From contig NZ_JASAOI010000023.1 of the NCBI RefSeq assembly GCF_029953285.1, positions 62,001-126,000 on the forward strand: a DNA stretch of 64,000 nucleotides. The letters run 5' to 3'. The stretch comes from Yinghuangia seranimata (GTDB lineage: Bacteria > Actinomycetota > Actinomycetes > Streptomycetales > Streptomycetaceae). Numbering within the stretch: position 1 is the first letter of the stretch; each line of letters opens with the position of its first letter. Shown here one piece after another: positions 9,161-17,968 of the stretch. Position numbers and translations under genes: made by a program. Below the pieces are notes generated by a model, which saw only the letters and a program-made list of their open reading frames with translations, was not told the origin of the DNA and ran no database searches.

Positions 9161-10306
9161 ATGCGAGACCGACGTACCGGAACGGCCGGGAGCTGGACGG
9201 CGGCCGCGCTGGCGGTCGCGCTCGTCGCGACCACGTCGGGGTGGACCTGGGAGCGTGGCGCCACAGCGCGGCCCGCCTGCTCGGTGGCGAAGACCCCGGC
9301 GGCGCCGCCCACGGGCCCGACCGCGCCGGCCGTACCGGACCTCTCGGTCACCGGCGACGTGGCGACCGGTCTGGACACTCCGTGGGGCGTGGCGCCGCTG
9401 CCGAACGGCGACGTCTTGGTGGCCTCGCGGGACAACGGCACCATCTCGCGCTTCACACCCGGCAAGCCCGGCCGCACCGAGGTCGGCAGCGTGCCGGGGT
9501 CGGAGCACGACAACGAGGGCGGCCTGCTCGGCATCGCGCTGTCTCCGCGCTTCGCGTTCGACCGCTGGGTGTACATCTATACGAGCGCCGCGAACGACAA
9601 CCGCATCCTGCGCATGAGGTACCTCGGCGGGCGGCTCGTCAGGCCGGAGGTGCTGGTCACCGGCATCCCGTCGGCCGGGGGGCACAACGGCGGGCGCATC
9701 GCGTTCGGCCCCGACTGCATGCTGTACGCCGGGACCGGCGAGGCCGGCAACGAGTCCCTCGCCCAAGACCCGAACTCGCTGGGCGGGAAGATCCTGCGCA
9801 TGACGCCCGAGGGCAAACCCGCGCGGGGCAACCCCTTCCCCGGCTCGCTCGTCTACAGCCTCGGCCACCGCAATGTGCAGGGCCTCGCGTGGGACTCGGC
9901 CGGGCGCCTGTGGGCCTCCGAGTTCGGCGCGAGCACGTGGGACGAGCTCAACCTGATCGTCCCGGGCGGCAACTACGGCTGGCCGAACGTCGAGGGCACG
10001 GGCGGAGCGCCGACGTACATCGACCCGCTCACGCAGTGGACCCCGGCCGAGGCGTCGCCGAGCGGCATCGCGATCGTGGACGACGTGATCTACGTGGCGG
10101 CCCTGCGCGGCCAACGCCTGTGGCAGGTCCCGATCGAGGGCACAAAGCTCGGGCAGCCGAAGGCGTACTTCCAGGGCACCTACGGCCGCCTCCGCACCGT
10201 GCTGCCGGCCCCCGGCGGCGGCCTGTGGGTCACCACGAGCAACACCGACGGCCGCGGCGACGTCCACGACGGCGACGACCGCGTGCTGCGCGTGACGCTG
10301 GGCTGA
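9161..10306 (+). CDS. PQQ-dependent glucose/sorbosone dehydrogenase-like secreted protein
   Basis: 381 aa from ATG 9161, with GGAGGG at 9151-9156. An N-terminal export signal (SWTAAALAVALVATTSG) is followed by a linker and a six-bladed GSDH propeller: LDTPWGVAPLPNGDVLVASR, EGGLLGIALSPRF, GGHNGGRIAFGPD, GGKILRMTPEGK, YSLGHRNVQGLAWD and EFGASTWDELN. These are the conserved strings of the soluble PQQ aldose dehydrogenase/sorbosone dehydrogenase family, acting on extracellular sugars. Actinomycete homologues often bind calcium and have unproven substrates. A cysteine at the mature N-terminus (ARPACSVAK) is present but not a canonical lipobox. Confidence 0.85.
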   Translation: MRDRRTGTAGSWTAAALAVALVATTSGWTWERGATARPACSVAKTPAAPPTGPTAPAVPDLSVTGDVATGLDTPWGVAPLPNGDVLVASRDNGTISRFTPGKPGRTEVGSVPGSEHDNEGGLLGIALSPRFAFDRWVYIYTSAANDNRILRMRYLGGRLVRPEVLVTGIPSAGGHNGGRIAFGPDCMLYAGTGEAGNESLAQDPNSLGGKILRMTPEGKPARGNPFPGSLVYSLGHRNVQGLAWDSAGRLWASEFGASTWDELNLIVPGGNYGWPNVEGTGGAPTYIDPLTQWTPAEASPSGIAIVDDVIYVAALRGQRLWQVPIEGTKLGQPKAYFQGTYGRLRTVLPAPGGGLWVTTSNTDGRGDVHDGDDRVLRVTLG

Positions 10307-10833
10307 ACCCGGAGCGGCTTCACGCAAGACCGGTCTGCACCCCGGCGTGCCGAGACGCCGAGACGCCGAGAGGGACGACTGCACGTGCTCCTGTCTGGGC
10401 CGATCCCACGGCGGTGGCGCGTGGTTGGACGGCTGGACAGACCTCGGAGAGATCGCCATCGGACACGAGCGCCGGACGCGAATCACGTACGAGGTGCGAC
10501 GCGGCTGGACGCACCACCTCCTCGCCGTCGATCCCGTCCGGCCGGGATTCGCCTGCCGCGTGACCCGCACCCGGACGACGTAGCCCCGTCCGGGCGGCTG
10601 TTCCGCGCCGACCGGGACCGTCCTCGTTGTCCGGCGTGGCCTCCAGAGAGGCAACGGCACCGGCGCTGACTCCACGCCCCCGGCCCAGTCACCTCAGCTA
10701 CCCGGTCTCGGCAGGAGCTGTTCGAGGACGAAGAAGCCCTCTGGGGAATCGCGTGACCGTCGACAGGCCGCGTTCAGCAGCTCTCGAGCTCCTGAGAACG
10801 GACGGGTTCGCGGCCGCTGGATAGCATCGCGAG
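10307..10833. other. Gene-poor stretch, 527 nt
   Basis: Holds only a C-terminal gene fragment (see 10443-10583) and the upstream region of the next gene. TAGCAT at 10822-10827 lies 6 nt before the GTG at 10834, the spacing of a -10 box for a leaderless transcript. Confidence 0.4.
10443..10583 (+). pseudogene. C-terminal relic related to the protein encoded at 19972-20412
   Basis: The reading frame ends in LLAVDPVRPGFACRVTRT, almost identical to the end of the membrane-anchored protein encoded on the other strand at 19972-20412. The match is also strong in DNA for about 75 nt around the stop codon. Upstream of this tail the residues (EIAIGHERRTRITYEVRRGW) are only distantly similar, and no signal or membrane segment is present, so this is a truncated paralogue. 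Confidence 0.55.
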
Positions 10834-11268
10834 GTGAACTCGACTCGCGACGCCGCCGACCTGATCACGGCGCTGGCCATCGCTTCGGACCGCTTCAGGA
10901 AAGCCGGCCACGGCATCTACCGAAGTCACGATGCGGAATGCGGGTGGAAGCAGTTCAGCAACTACGCGGGCTCGAAACAACGCGCCACCTGCCTTGGCTT
11001 CGCTATCACCCTCGAGGACGACCGCGAGATCGACGTCGAGGTCATGGTCGCCTCCGCACCGGACGGGCTGATCGTCAGCGGGGACATCATGATCGACGTT
11101 GACGATGAGGAGACGGGGCAGCGCCACCAAGAGCCGCTGCTGGAGCTGCCGGACGTCCTCACCACCACCGTGCGGGACTGCATATCGACGCTTGACGCCT
11201 ACGTCGAACAGCTCACTAACGCTGCGCCGGCGCTGGTGGCTCAGGCTCTCGTGCAACGCCTTCCTTGA
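10834..11268 (+). CDS. Hypothetical protein
   Basis: 144 aa, GTG start without a real Shine-Dalgarno sequence but with TAGCAT 6 nt upstream, suggesting a leaderless transcript. Not recognised. The centre (CLGFAITLEDDREIDVEVMVA, then LIVSGDIMIDVDDEETG) looks like paired beta strands, and the C-terminus is helical (TTVRDCISTLDAYVEQL). There is no signal peptide or membrane segment, so it is cytoplasmic. Composition is ordinary for the genome. It sits among immunity-type genes and may belong to that class, but no motif supports this. Confidence 0.6.
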   Translation: MNSTRDAADLITALAIASDRFRKAGHGIYRSHDAECGWKQFSNYAGSKQRATCLGFAITLEDDREIDVEVMVASAPDGLIVSGDIMIDVDDEETGQRHQEPLLELPDVLTTTVRDCISTLDAYVEQLTNAAPALVAQALVQRLP

Positions 11269-11392
11269 CCGTCGTACGGGTCGGTCGCCGGTTCCTCCCA
11301 CAGCACAGGCCGTGGGTGGCGGGTTAGGTCCTCGGGGTGCAGGCGGTAGGACGGTAGGGTCATGCCCGCGGCCATGGCCACGCGGGTGATCC

Positions 11393-11799
11393 TTCGCCGT
11401 GTCCGGCGGCGTCCGCGGCCTCGGCGGCGATCAGCCTGCCGGGTTCGGCGATCCAGCCCGCGTCGAAGTACACCCTGGACAGCAGCGCGGCCAGGTCCTG
11501 CCACACGGCCGGGTCCTGGGTGGGGAGTTCGGCCAGGTCGAGGCGAAGAGCCGGTCGGCGAGGTCGCCGGCGGGCGGTTCGAAGGTGGGGTGCTGCCGCG
11601 CGCGTTTGATGGCCTGGTCGACCGCGCCGACCGTGACGCGCATGTGGTCGGCGAACTGCTGGCGGCGCGGCGATGGCGGCGGCGCGCCGGTCGGCGCTCT
11701 CGGTCTGCTGGATGCCGAGCAGTTGGCTCTGCGCCGTGCACTCGCGCAGCGCGTCCTCCAGCCGGGTGCGCCAGTCCGTCGTCATGGTCGTGTCCTCCG
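11393..11799. repeat. Long direct repeat, copy A
   Basis: About 407 nt, nearly identical to 23733-24142 and in the same orientation. The shared block runs from TTCGCCGTGTCCGG to the upstream region of the encoded gene (GTCATGGTCGTGTCCTCCG); flanks differ completely. It carries most of the gene described at 11394-11785. Confidence 0.9.
11394..11785 (-). pseudogene. Truncated, frameshifted copy A of a duplicated HTH-like gene
   Basis: Starts MTTDWRTRLEDALRECTAQS with a good upstream GGAGGA-type site. It matches the gene at 23604-24128 until DAAGHGE, where homology stops, so about 40 C-terminal codons are lost. Within the copy, the segment QQFADHMRVTVGAVDQAI, which resembles a helix-turn-helix, is in a different frame from the start. 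A 2-nt shortfall precedes it and a missing C follows it (FAS versus FAL in copy B), and together these restore frame. Either this is a pseudogene or the sequence has indel errors. Confidence 0.65.
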
Positions 11800-11883
11800 G
11801 CGTCGCAGAACTCTCGCATCTGTTCGTTTGTGCGACAGCGGACCCGCGTCAACTCGGCAGCGGCGGTTCGAGAGGATGTTCGG

Positions 11884-12966
11884 GTGATCGCTAATTCGTT
11901 GGTTCCCTTCACCGTGCTGGAATCGGAAGCGAATGTGCTCGCGTTGGCGGGGGCTGGTACCAGCGAGTACCGCGTCGGTGATGCTCGTATCGTGTGCGGG
12001 GCCGCTGCGGCCGTGGTGATCGCGGAGGCGCACGACGACCTGGCCGTGAGCGGAGTCCGCAACAGTCGCACCTTCGAGCTGATCGATACCGCGCTCGACG
12101 ACTCCGCCGGCTGGCCGCCGATGCTCGTCGGACTGGTGCTGATGTTCGTACGAGTTCCCCACGGCATCGTCTACCTGGGGCAAGGCCAGTGGCGACAATG
12201 GGGAAACGGTTACGAAGGCGGCTTCTCGGCGGTTCTGGAGATCCGGCCGCCGGTGCCCGGGCCGGTGCTCGACCGTGTCCGCCCACCCCATCCTCCCGCG
12301 CCCGTGCCCGACGACGGCTGGATGGACCTCGTGGCCGACGACCCCCAAGCCGCATTGGCCGAGTTTGTGACCGGCTGGCACCCGACGGCCCAAGCAGCTC
12401 CTGCTTTGAACCTCCCTGGGACAACCAAGCCCCTCATCCCGCAGCCGCTCGCACATTTCCACCGGCTTGCCGCGGACCGCCCGCGGATCCTCGGTGTGCA
12501 GAACTTCATCGAACCGTGGGAGAAGCTGTCGCCTCGACCCGGCGAACTGATGCAGATCGCCGTCGAGAACCAAGGCGGCTGGGGCTGGCTCGTGGACCCG
12601 ACCGAGCCCGACCCGGCGGTATGGGTCCACCACGACGACGTCACCCCGATGGAGCGCGAGCCCGAACCGCTCAGCACCTGGCTGCTCCAGTTCGCGCTCG
12701 CCGAAGCTGCTTGCGGGGGCCCGTACGGCGCCTTCGCCACCCAGGTCCCGACGCCACGGGTCGACGACCTGGCCCGGATGCTGCGCCGTGTACCCCTGCG
12801 CTCCCGGTCGTGGTCGGGCTACCCGGCGTCCTTCTACGTCGCGCCCGGCCTTGTCGTGAAAGTCAGCGGTGACCAGTACATCTCGGTCGTGGCAGCCGCG
12901 AAGCACCGCGCCCTCCTGCACCCGCTTGCGCAGGCAGGCATCGAATGGCTGAAGTTCGACGGCTGA
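11884..12966 (+). CDS. Two-domain hypothetical protein with SUKH/immunity-like C-terminal half
   Basis: 360 aa from GTG 11884, with AGAGGA at 11870-11875. The N-terminal half (to about residue 180) is not recognised. The C-terminal half has IEPWEKLSPRPGELMQIAVE, NQGGWGWLVDPTEPDPAVWV, EPLSTWLLQFALAEAACGG and GLVVKVSGDQYISVVAAAK. This pattern (an 'ENQG..W' core, a PxVW strand and a leucine-rich helix) recalls SMI1/KNR4-related immunity proteins of streptomycetes. No export signal. It is divergent from the duplicated gene copy A. Family membership is a judgement from pattern, not a domain hit. Confidence 0.6.
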   Translation: MIANSLVPFTVLESEANVLALAGAGTSEYRVGDARIVCGAAAAVVIAEAHDDLAVSGVRNSRTFELIDTALDDSAGWPPMLVGLVLMFVRVPHGIVYLGQGQWRQWGNGYEGGFSAVLEIRPPVPGPVLDRVRPPHPPAPVPDDGWMDLVADDPQAALAEFVTGWHPTAQAAPALNLPGTTKPLIPQPLAHFHRLAADRPRILGVQNFIEPWEKLSPRPGELMQIAVENQGGWGWLVDPTEPDPAVWVHHDDVTPMEREPEPLSTWLLQFALAEAACGGPYGAFATQVPTPRVDDLARMLRRVPLRSRSWSGYPASFYVAPGLVVKVSGDQYISVVAAAKHRALLHPLAQAGIEWLKFDG

Positions 12967-13193
12967 GGCAACACCGCGGCAGCAAGGAGCTGGATGGGGT
13001 GCCGGAAGCCGGGGCTCTGGACGGGGACCGTTGGGCCGACTGGCCGGAGCCGTGGGTGGGCGCCGAGTGCGACGTGCGCACAGTCGTGAGTGCCATGTCG
13101 ATGGACGATGTGGGACTCCGGCAGGAGGTTGTTCTCCCACGTGTCGAGCTGCGAGCCGTCCGCCGCGGCGATGTGCCCGTCGCCCCGCCCGCG

Positions 13194-13518
13194 GCGTCAA
13201 GCTGTCGCTCGGCGGCACCCTGTACGACCCCGCCGACCCGATGGGCAAGATGGTCTTCAACATCCTGGCCACCTTCGCCGAGTTCAAGGTCGACCTCCCG
13301 CGCATGCGTACCCGCGAAGGCATGGCAGTCGCGCGGGCCAAGGGCAAACTCAAGGGGAAGCAGCCCAAGCTCACCGCCCGCCAACAGAGCCACCTCAGCA
13401 TTACCAGTTTGGCGAGCACACCATCGCCGACCTGCGGGGCGCTTCTCCGTCAGCCGCTATCTTCTACCGCGTCCTCGAACGGGTCCAGCGCAACAGTTCA
13501 CATGAGGGTCGTCTATGA
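13194..13518 (+). pseudogene. Serine recombinase (resolvase) relic
   Basis: Begins abruptly at GVKLSLGGTLYDPADPMGKM and continues VFNILATFAEFKVDLPRMR, REGMAVARAKGKLKGKQPKL. This is the end of the catalytic domain and the E-helix of Tn3-type resolvases. The C-terminal HTH is spread over other frames: GEHTIADL in one, then RFSVSR in the next, then YRVLERVQ. So there are at least two frameshifts and no N-terminus with the catalytic serine. It lies immediately upstream of the LRR gene and marks an old mobile element. Confidence 0.75.
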
Positions 13519-14318
13519 CTGAGTCAAGGCTGTTCTCGAACCGCTGGGCCGGAGCCGTCGGGCGCGGCAGCGCCGGATCCGACCGCGACCTGTGCCGATG
13601 CCTCGGGCAGCGCTTGGACCGGCCCCCGCGAAGCGTCAAGTTCCACAATGACCGCCAAGACACCGGTGCGGCTGGTTGGCAGCACCTGCTCGAACTGATC
13701 GAGGAGGCAGCTGACGACCAACGGGAGGAGTTCAAGCCGCTGATCGAGCTCAGCGCCGAGGAACGCAGGCAGGTCGTCACGCTTCCGCCGTCGATCGCCA
13801 AGCTGACCGCCGTACGGAACCTGGTGCTGTACGGCAGCAACCTGGTCCGCATCCCGCCAGAGATCGGAGCGATGCGGAGCCTGGAGGAGTTCACCCCGTA
13901 CACCTCGTACCGCCTCCACTGGCTCCCGTACGAGATAACCCGCTGCCCGAACCTCCATCGAAGCACCGTCAGCACCCGCGCCCTGTACGGCAACTACAAA
14001 TACCGCCCGCCGTTCCCCGCACTGCCCTCGCCGACTGCAGACGGAACCGGGGAGCTCGACATGGCCGAAGTCGACCCTGGAACGTGGGGCACGACGACGA
14101 TCCGCCGCTGCAGCGTGTGCAGCCGGCCGCTCCATGAGGCGGGCCTCCACCAGGCATGGATCTCGCTGCGCGTCGCCACCGATGTGCTTCCCCTGCTGGT
14201 CAACGCCTGCTCCAGCGAGTGCATCCAAGCGCTGGCACAACCGCCAGAGGACTACGTCCGGACACCTCATCGCGGTGGCTCCACAGTCGTCCAACCCGCT
14301 GCCGACCACTTGCTCTGA
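13515..14318 (+). CDS. Leucine-rich-repeat-like protein with zinc-ribbon-like C-terminus
   Basis: 267 aa if started at ATG 13515; the true start may be later, since the first 40 residues look non-conserved and the conserved part starts at VKFHNDRQDTGAAGW. LRR-type segments: LPPSIAKLTAVRNLVLYGS, NLVRIPPEIGAMRSLEEF, and HWLPYEITRCPNL. The C-terminal part has CSVC...C...C spacing (RRCSVCSRPL, LLVNACSSECIQ), a possible metal site. Such proteins are widespread but uncharacterised in Streptomyces and cluster with immunity-type genes. The start overlaps the resolvase relic, which may have removed the natural 5' end. Confidence 0.65.
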   Translation: MTESRLFSNRWAGAVGRGSAGSDRDLCRCLGQRLDRPPRSVKFHNDRQDTGAAGWQHLLELIEEAADDQREEFKPLIELSAEERRQVVTLPPSIAKLTAVRNLVLYGSNLVRIPPEIGAMRSLEEFTPYTSYRLHWLPYEITRCPNLHRSTVSTRALYGNYKYRPPFPALPSPTADGTGELDMAEVDPGTWGTTTIRRCSVCSRPLHEAGLHQAWISLRVATDVLPLLVNACSSECIQALAQPPEDYVRTPHRGGSTVVQPAADHLL

Positions 14319-14531
14319 ATCGCACTCCGTGGCGGCTCGGTCGGGAGACTTCCATTCCCCTTCTTCGCTACGCAGAGGTACTTGTCACTTGACCGGAGCT
14401 TCGGGAGAGCAGGGCCAGTTCACGCGTCGGCGGCGATAATTGGGGTGCGCGAAGTTCCCTCAACAGCTTGGATCAAGAGGCTGACTGACCGTTGAGGTGG
14501 GGCGACGAGCGCCCCGGAAGGCGGCACGCCG

Positions 14532-15332
14532 ATGGCGTTGCGACTGCACCCGCTGCAGGGCCCCCTGGACCGCATGACCGAGTACCTGCTCGATGCTCAG
14601 CAGATCCATGACGTGACCATGGAGCGCCTCCGAGCGACGCCGGAGGCCCGCCAAGCAGAGGGCAAGCCGGGCGGAGGCCAGCCTGGGCGTGTGCACTACT
14701 CACTCAACCGCGCGGTCATCGTCGCTGCGGTTGGTGCGCTGGAAGCCTTCAACGAGGATCTCGCGCTGACCGCGCAAGCCCTGGATCCCCAGGCCCAACG
14801 CGGCAACGACTGGTACCACATCGATGGCAAGCACGGGATGGTGCAGACGCCAAGCCCGCACAACCTCCGCAAGATGCTCTGGACGTTCTTCCGCTACGAC
14901 CCGCGCCCCGCGTGGCACTGGTCGGTCACCATCTCCGATTCCGAGGTGACTCCGGGCGGCAGCACATGGCGGTTCCCGGGTGCGCACGAGTGCACGGGGC
15001 CGGACGCTGCCGCCTTCCTGAAAGCGATGGTCAAGGTCCGGCACGGTTTCGCCCATCAGGACAAGGCCCGGAAGCCCAAGGCTTTCCCCGGCATCGTCAC
15101 CCTGACCCCGACGGGCCGGTTCGCGATCCACTCCCACCACGCCACGAATGCCCTGAGCGTCGTACTCCAGTACGCCGTGCTCACCGTTTCCGGACTCTCC
15201 GCCCACCTGTCCCTCTCCGGCCAGTTCCGGTGGTCCATCGCGATGACGGACGCAGGCTGGGAGGAGCTGCTGGCAAACACCCCGGCGGGCAGCGCGGTAT
15301 CCAGCGGTTGGAGGTACGCCCCGGCGCTGTAG
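14532..15332 (+). CDS. HEPN-like hypothetical protein
   Basis: 266 aa from ATG 14532 (GGAAGG at 14516-14521); ATG 14574 is an alternative. A predicted all-helical protein with ALEAFNEDLALTAQALDPQA and KAMVKVRHGFAHQDKARK. R170-HGFA-H175 fits the Rx4-6H catalytic motif of HEPN RNases, at the place in a helix where such motifs sit, and resembles RiboL-PSP-HEPN-type proteins. No antitoxin-like MNT gene is next to it. If real, it would be a cytoplasmic RNase or RNA-binding protein, perhaps toxin or stress related. Function is inferred from one motif only. Confidence 0.55.
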   Translation: MALRLHPLQGPLDRMTEYLLDAQQIHDVTMERLRATPEARQAEGKPGGGQPGRVHYSLNRAVIVAAVGALEAFNEDLALTAQALDPQAQRGNDWYHIDGKHGMVQTPSPHNLRKMLWTFFRYDPRPAWHWSVTISDSEVTPGGSTWRFPGAHECTGPDAAAFLKAMVKVRHGFAHQDKARKPKAFPGIVTLTPTGRFAIHSHHATNALSVVLQYAVLTVSGLSAHLSLSGQFRWSIAMTDAGWEELLANTPAGSAVSSGWRYAPAL

Positions 15333-15355
15333 CCGCGGCGTTCCCGCCCGCCGGT

Positions 15356-16082
15356 TCAGCGGCCGCGGTCCTGGCGCCGGAGCCCGGCCTGGGTCGCCTG
15401 CCGTACCCGCCGGTTCGTCGACACGTTGCGGGCCAGGATCATGCGCCGGACGTCGTCGGCCGGCCGCTCGCCAGGCGCGTGTACCGAGGCTTCGGGAAGC
15501 CGTGGGGCGGGCGGCGGCGTCTGCCCGACCGGGAGTTCGGCGGCCAGACGTTCCAGCGCGCGGGTGCGGTCTCCGCTCCGTGGGACGGCGTCCCACACCG
15601 CCGTGTACGCGGCGCGCAGTGCCTCCATCTGGGAGTCCGTGATCGGATAGGGCCGCTGGGGCGGGAGACCCGGCGGCCGGTGTGCGGGGGCGATCGCGAG
15701 GATCATGCCGCGCTCTGCCTGCTGCTGCGTCCGGTGCAGGTGTCCGGCTGCCAGCACTGCCCCGGTACGGGTGAGCGCGCAAACCTGGTCCAGGGTCCGG
15801 TGCGCTCGTGAGGCCTCGCCACGCGCCCGCGACGCGCTGCCACGCCGCGCCGACGGTCCGCGCCTCACGCACCGCGTCGGTCACCAGTTCGGCGACGTCG
15901 CGCCTCGCGGCGAGTTCGACGCAGGCGCCGTGGGCGCGGTCGACGAAGGCGGCGGCCTGGTCGTGCGCGACGGCCATGCCCAGCGCGACCTGACGCAGCG
16001 CCGAGGCGGTGGCCGGCACCGGCGGGGTGGCGAAGCCCGCAGCCGGCGGTCCGCCGTGCCTCCCGAACACGTCGACATTCAC
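15356..16082 (-). pseudogene. Hypothetical gene split by a frameshift
   Basis: One frame starts at GTG 16082 (VFGRHGG, ALRQVALGMAVAHDQAAAF, LVTDAVREARTVGAAWQRV) and a second carries on from about 15820 (SRAHRTLDQVCALTRTGAVL, PYPITDSQMEALRAAYTAVW, RALERLAAELPVGQ, RRMILARNVSTNRRVRQ). Both read as good helical protein and abut at GTGGCAGCGCGTCGCGGG, so a single-nucleotide indel there joins them into one gene of about 240 aa. The family is not recognised. It could be a true pseudogene or a sequencing indel. Confidence 0.5.
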
Positions 16083-16303
16083 GTGGCCGCGTCGCGGCCA
16101 GCGACTCCCGAAGTCGTCGACAAACGACTCCCGTTCCCGGGCTCCGGTCCATTTGTTGTGGTCGCGTACGCAACGTGACGGCGATGACTCCCAACCTCGA
16201 AGGTGCTCCTCCGGAGTCTGCGGTTAGGCTCGCGGCATGACAACGCCATCTGTCCGCCCACGACCGGCCCTTGGGGCAACTTCGAGCCGCCCGAGCCGCT
16301 GAA

Positions 16304-16891
16304 ATGGCGGTCCACGAGTCCACGCGCGAAGCTCGACTGGCCGTCTTCTTGTCCACGGTGCGTCGCGGTGAGATCCGCACAGGCGTGGTGGTCTCGATCC
16401 ACAATTTCGGTGTGTTCGTCACCCTGGACGGGGACGCCAGCGGTAGCCACTCGGGGTTCATCGACTGCGCCGGACTGTCCTGGCGCTCCTTCGACCACCC
16501 GAGCGAAATCGTTGAAGTCGGCCTGCGGATACGGGCAGAGGTGCTCGACGTTGACTTTGGCCGCGGCCAGGTCAAGCTGTCGCTGAAGGCGACCGTCCCC
16601 GACCCCTGGCGGCGGTACGCCGCGACGGTCCACGTCGGGGAGATCGTGGCCGGGACAGTGACCAAGCTCGTCCGGATCGGGGCGTTCGTCCGGGTCAGCG
16701 ACGGCATCGAGGGCCTGATTCCGTGCGCCGAGCCGGCGGATCATGCGGTGACCGCGCCGGAAGAACTCCTCAGCGAGGGCGAGGAGGTCCGTGTCGCGTT
16801 CGCCCATATCGACTTCGAACGACGCCGCTTGCTCCTGTCCCTGCGCCAAGCCCAGGCCGCGCTCCGAGCCACGCTTGGTCTTCACGAGTAG
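16304..16891 (+). CDS. S1 RNA-binding domain protein (two S1 domains)
   Basis: 195 aa from ATG 16304; TTG 16271 in frame is another option and no good Shine-Dalgarno sequence decides. Two OB-fold S1 motifs: VRRGEIRTGVVVSIHNFGVF...HSGFIDCAGLS...EVLDVDFGRGQVKLSLKA, then VGEIVAGTVTKLVRIGAFV...GIEGLIPCAE...AFAHIDFERRRLLLSLRQ. This is a small free-standing protein, much shorter than ribosomal protein S1. It probably binds RNA in the cytoplasm. Its last 10 nt overlap the end of the ISL3 relic on the other strand. Confidence 0.8.
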   Translation: MAVHESTREARLAVFLSTVRRGEIRTGVVVSIHNFGVFVTLDGDASGSHSGFIDCAGLSWRSFDHPSEIVEVGLRIRAEVLDVDFGRGQVKLSLKATVPDPWRRYAATVHVGEIVAGTVTKLVRIGAFVRVSDGIEGLIPCAEPADHAVTAPEELLSEGEEVRVAFAHIDFERRRLLLSLRQAQAALRATLGLHE

Positions 16892-17297
16892 AGCAATACG
16901 CGTTTGCGGAGGAGCTCGAAACCGGCACGGCCGAACATCTGGCGCTTGAGCATTTTGATCCGGTCGACGTGGCCTTCGACGACGCCGGAATTCCACGGCG
17001 CACCGCCTTGAGTCGGATCCTGTCGCTCTCGGCCAGCGCGTCGGGGTGAGTGAGCAGCCAGCAGGTCACGGCGCGGGCTGACGGCGCCCGCGGCCCGACG
17101 GGCTGGGGCTTGCCGCGCAAGGTCCGGCGGACGTAGTTGCGGACGTTGCCGTAGCCGTCGGGTGGCCCTGCCCTTTGATCTCCTCCCAGAGCCGCCAGGC
17201 ATTGGTGCAGCCGTCCTGCCACCGCTGGTCCAGGTAGGGCTTGTAGGCGTCGAGTTCGGTCGCTCGGCTTTGCCACTGTCGGCGTACACACGTATGT
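16882..17297 (-). pseudogene. Old ISL3-family transposase relic
   Basis: Minus-strand pieces in different frames: WQSRATELDAYKPYLDQRWQ, then DGCTNAWRLWEEIKGQG, then GYGNVRNYVRRTLRGKPQP, and after an internal loss WNSGVVEGHVDRIKMLKRQM, FGRAGFELLRKRVLLYS. The last strings are the conserved C-terminus (with the catalytic E) of ISL3 transposases. The N-terminal zinc-finger and the first catalytic D are missing, and the frame changes at least twice. The younger complete ISL3 element begins directly to its right. Confidence 0.8.
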
Positions 17298-17329
17298 GGC
17301 TCTGGCAAGATTTTCGTAGCCGGAGATCA
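17298..17329. repeat. ISL3 terminal inverted repeat, left
   Basis: 32 nt, exact reverse complement of 19652-19683; outer end GGCTCTGGCA. The preceding 8 nt (17290-17297, ACGTATGT) are the left target-site duplication. Confidence 0.95.
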
Positions 17330-17424
17330 AACCCGGCGTCTGCTCTTGGGGCGAGTTGTGTGAGTGGGGTTGCCTGTCGGTGGGGGTTCGGTGCGGTGGT
17401 GGACCGAGGTGCCATGTGTCGAGG

Positions 17425-17889
17425 TCAGCAAGTGACTGTTACGGAATCCGGCTTGGGAAACGGCATCATCTCCCACCCGAGTGGCCAGTCCCCTTCGCGT
17501 AGTTCTGACTCCTCGACTTCCAGAACCCGGGGAATCCGCCGGGTCCACCACCCGTCCTCGTCCTCGGGCCGCCCGGGCCACGGAACCGTGACCTGACGGA
17601 AGATCTCGTCACTTCGGTCGAGTTCGGGTTGTCTGAGCGCCTGGACGCGGGCGGGGAGCCGTGGCCACACCTCTGCCAGGATGGTCCGGTACCGGATGTC
17701 ATGGTGGAACTCCGGCGCGCACCAGGAGTACGGCTCGTCCATCCCCTTCACAGTCAGTCTCCACCGTTCGATGAGCACGTTGAGGGTGGTCGGCTGCCCG
17801 TCGGCCGAGGTGCCGACAACGGCATCCACGGCGGCCTGCACGGCCTCGGCATCCGCGGCGCTCAGCGCGCACTCGGTCGCTTGATTCAT
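17425..17889 (-). CDS. Hypothetical passenger protein inside the ISL3 element
   Basis: 154 aa from ATG 17889; GAGGAG lies 11 nt upstream (complement of 17901-17906). Acidic, tryptophan-rich and not recognised: ALSAADAEAVQAAVDAVVGT, TTLNVLIERWRLTVKGMDE, YSWCAPEFHHDIRYRTILAE, then VPWPGRPEDEDGWWTRRIPR. No membrane segment and no DNA-binding motif. It lies between the left inverted repeat and the 3' end of the transposase gene on the same strand, separated from the transposase by 79 nt, so it can be read from the same transcript. It is not a known ISL3 accessory gene, so it is either cargo or a regulator of transposition. Confidence 0.7.
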   Translation of the reverse strand: MNQATECALSAADAEAVQAAVDAVVGTSADGQPTTLNVLIERWRLTVKGMDEPYSWCAPEFHHDIRYRTILAEVWPRLPARVQALRQPELDRSDEIFRQVTVPWPGRPEDEDGWWTRRIPRVLEVEESELREGDWPLGWEMMPFPKPDSVTVTC

Positions 17890-17968
17890 GTCTCGACTAT
17901 CTCCTCGTGGCCCGTGCGCCACCACCCTCTGCGGCCGGTTCGCGCGCCATGGGTGAGGAGGGTGAGGT

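Noticed and set aside
7481-10675. A minus-strand open frame of over 1000 codons
   Set aside because: High-GC shadow frame across several plus-strand and minus-strand genes; no start signal and Arg/Pro/Gly-rich composition.
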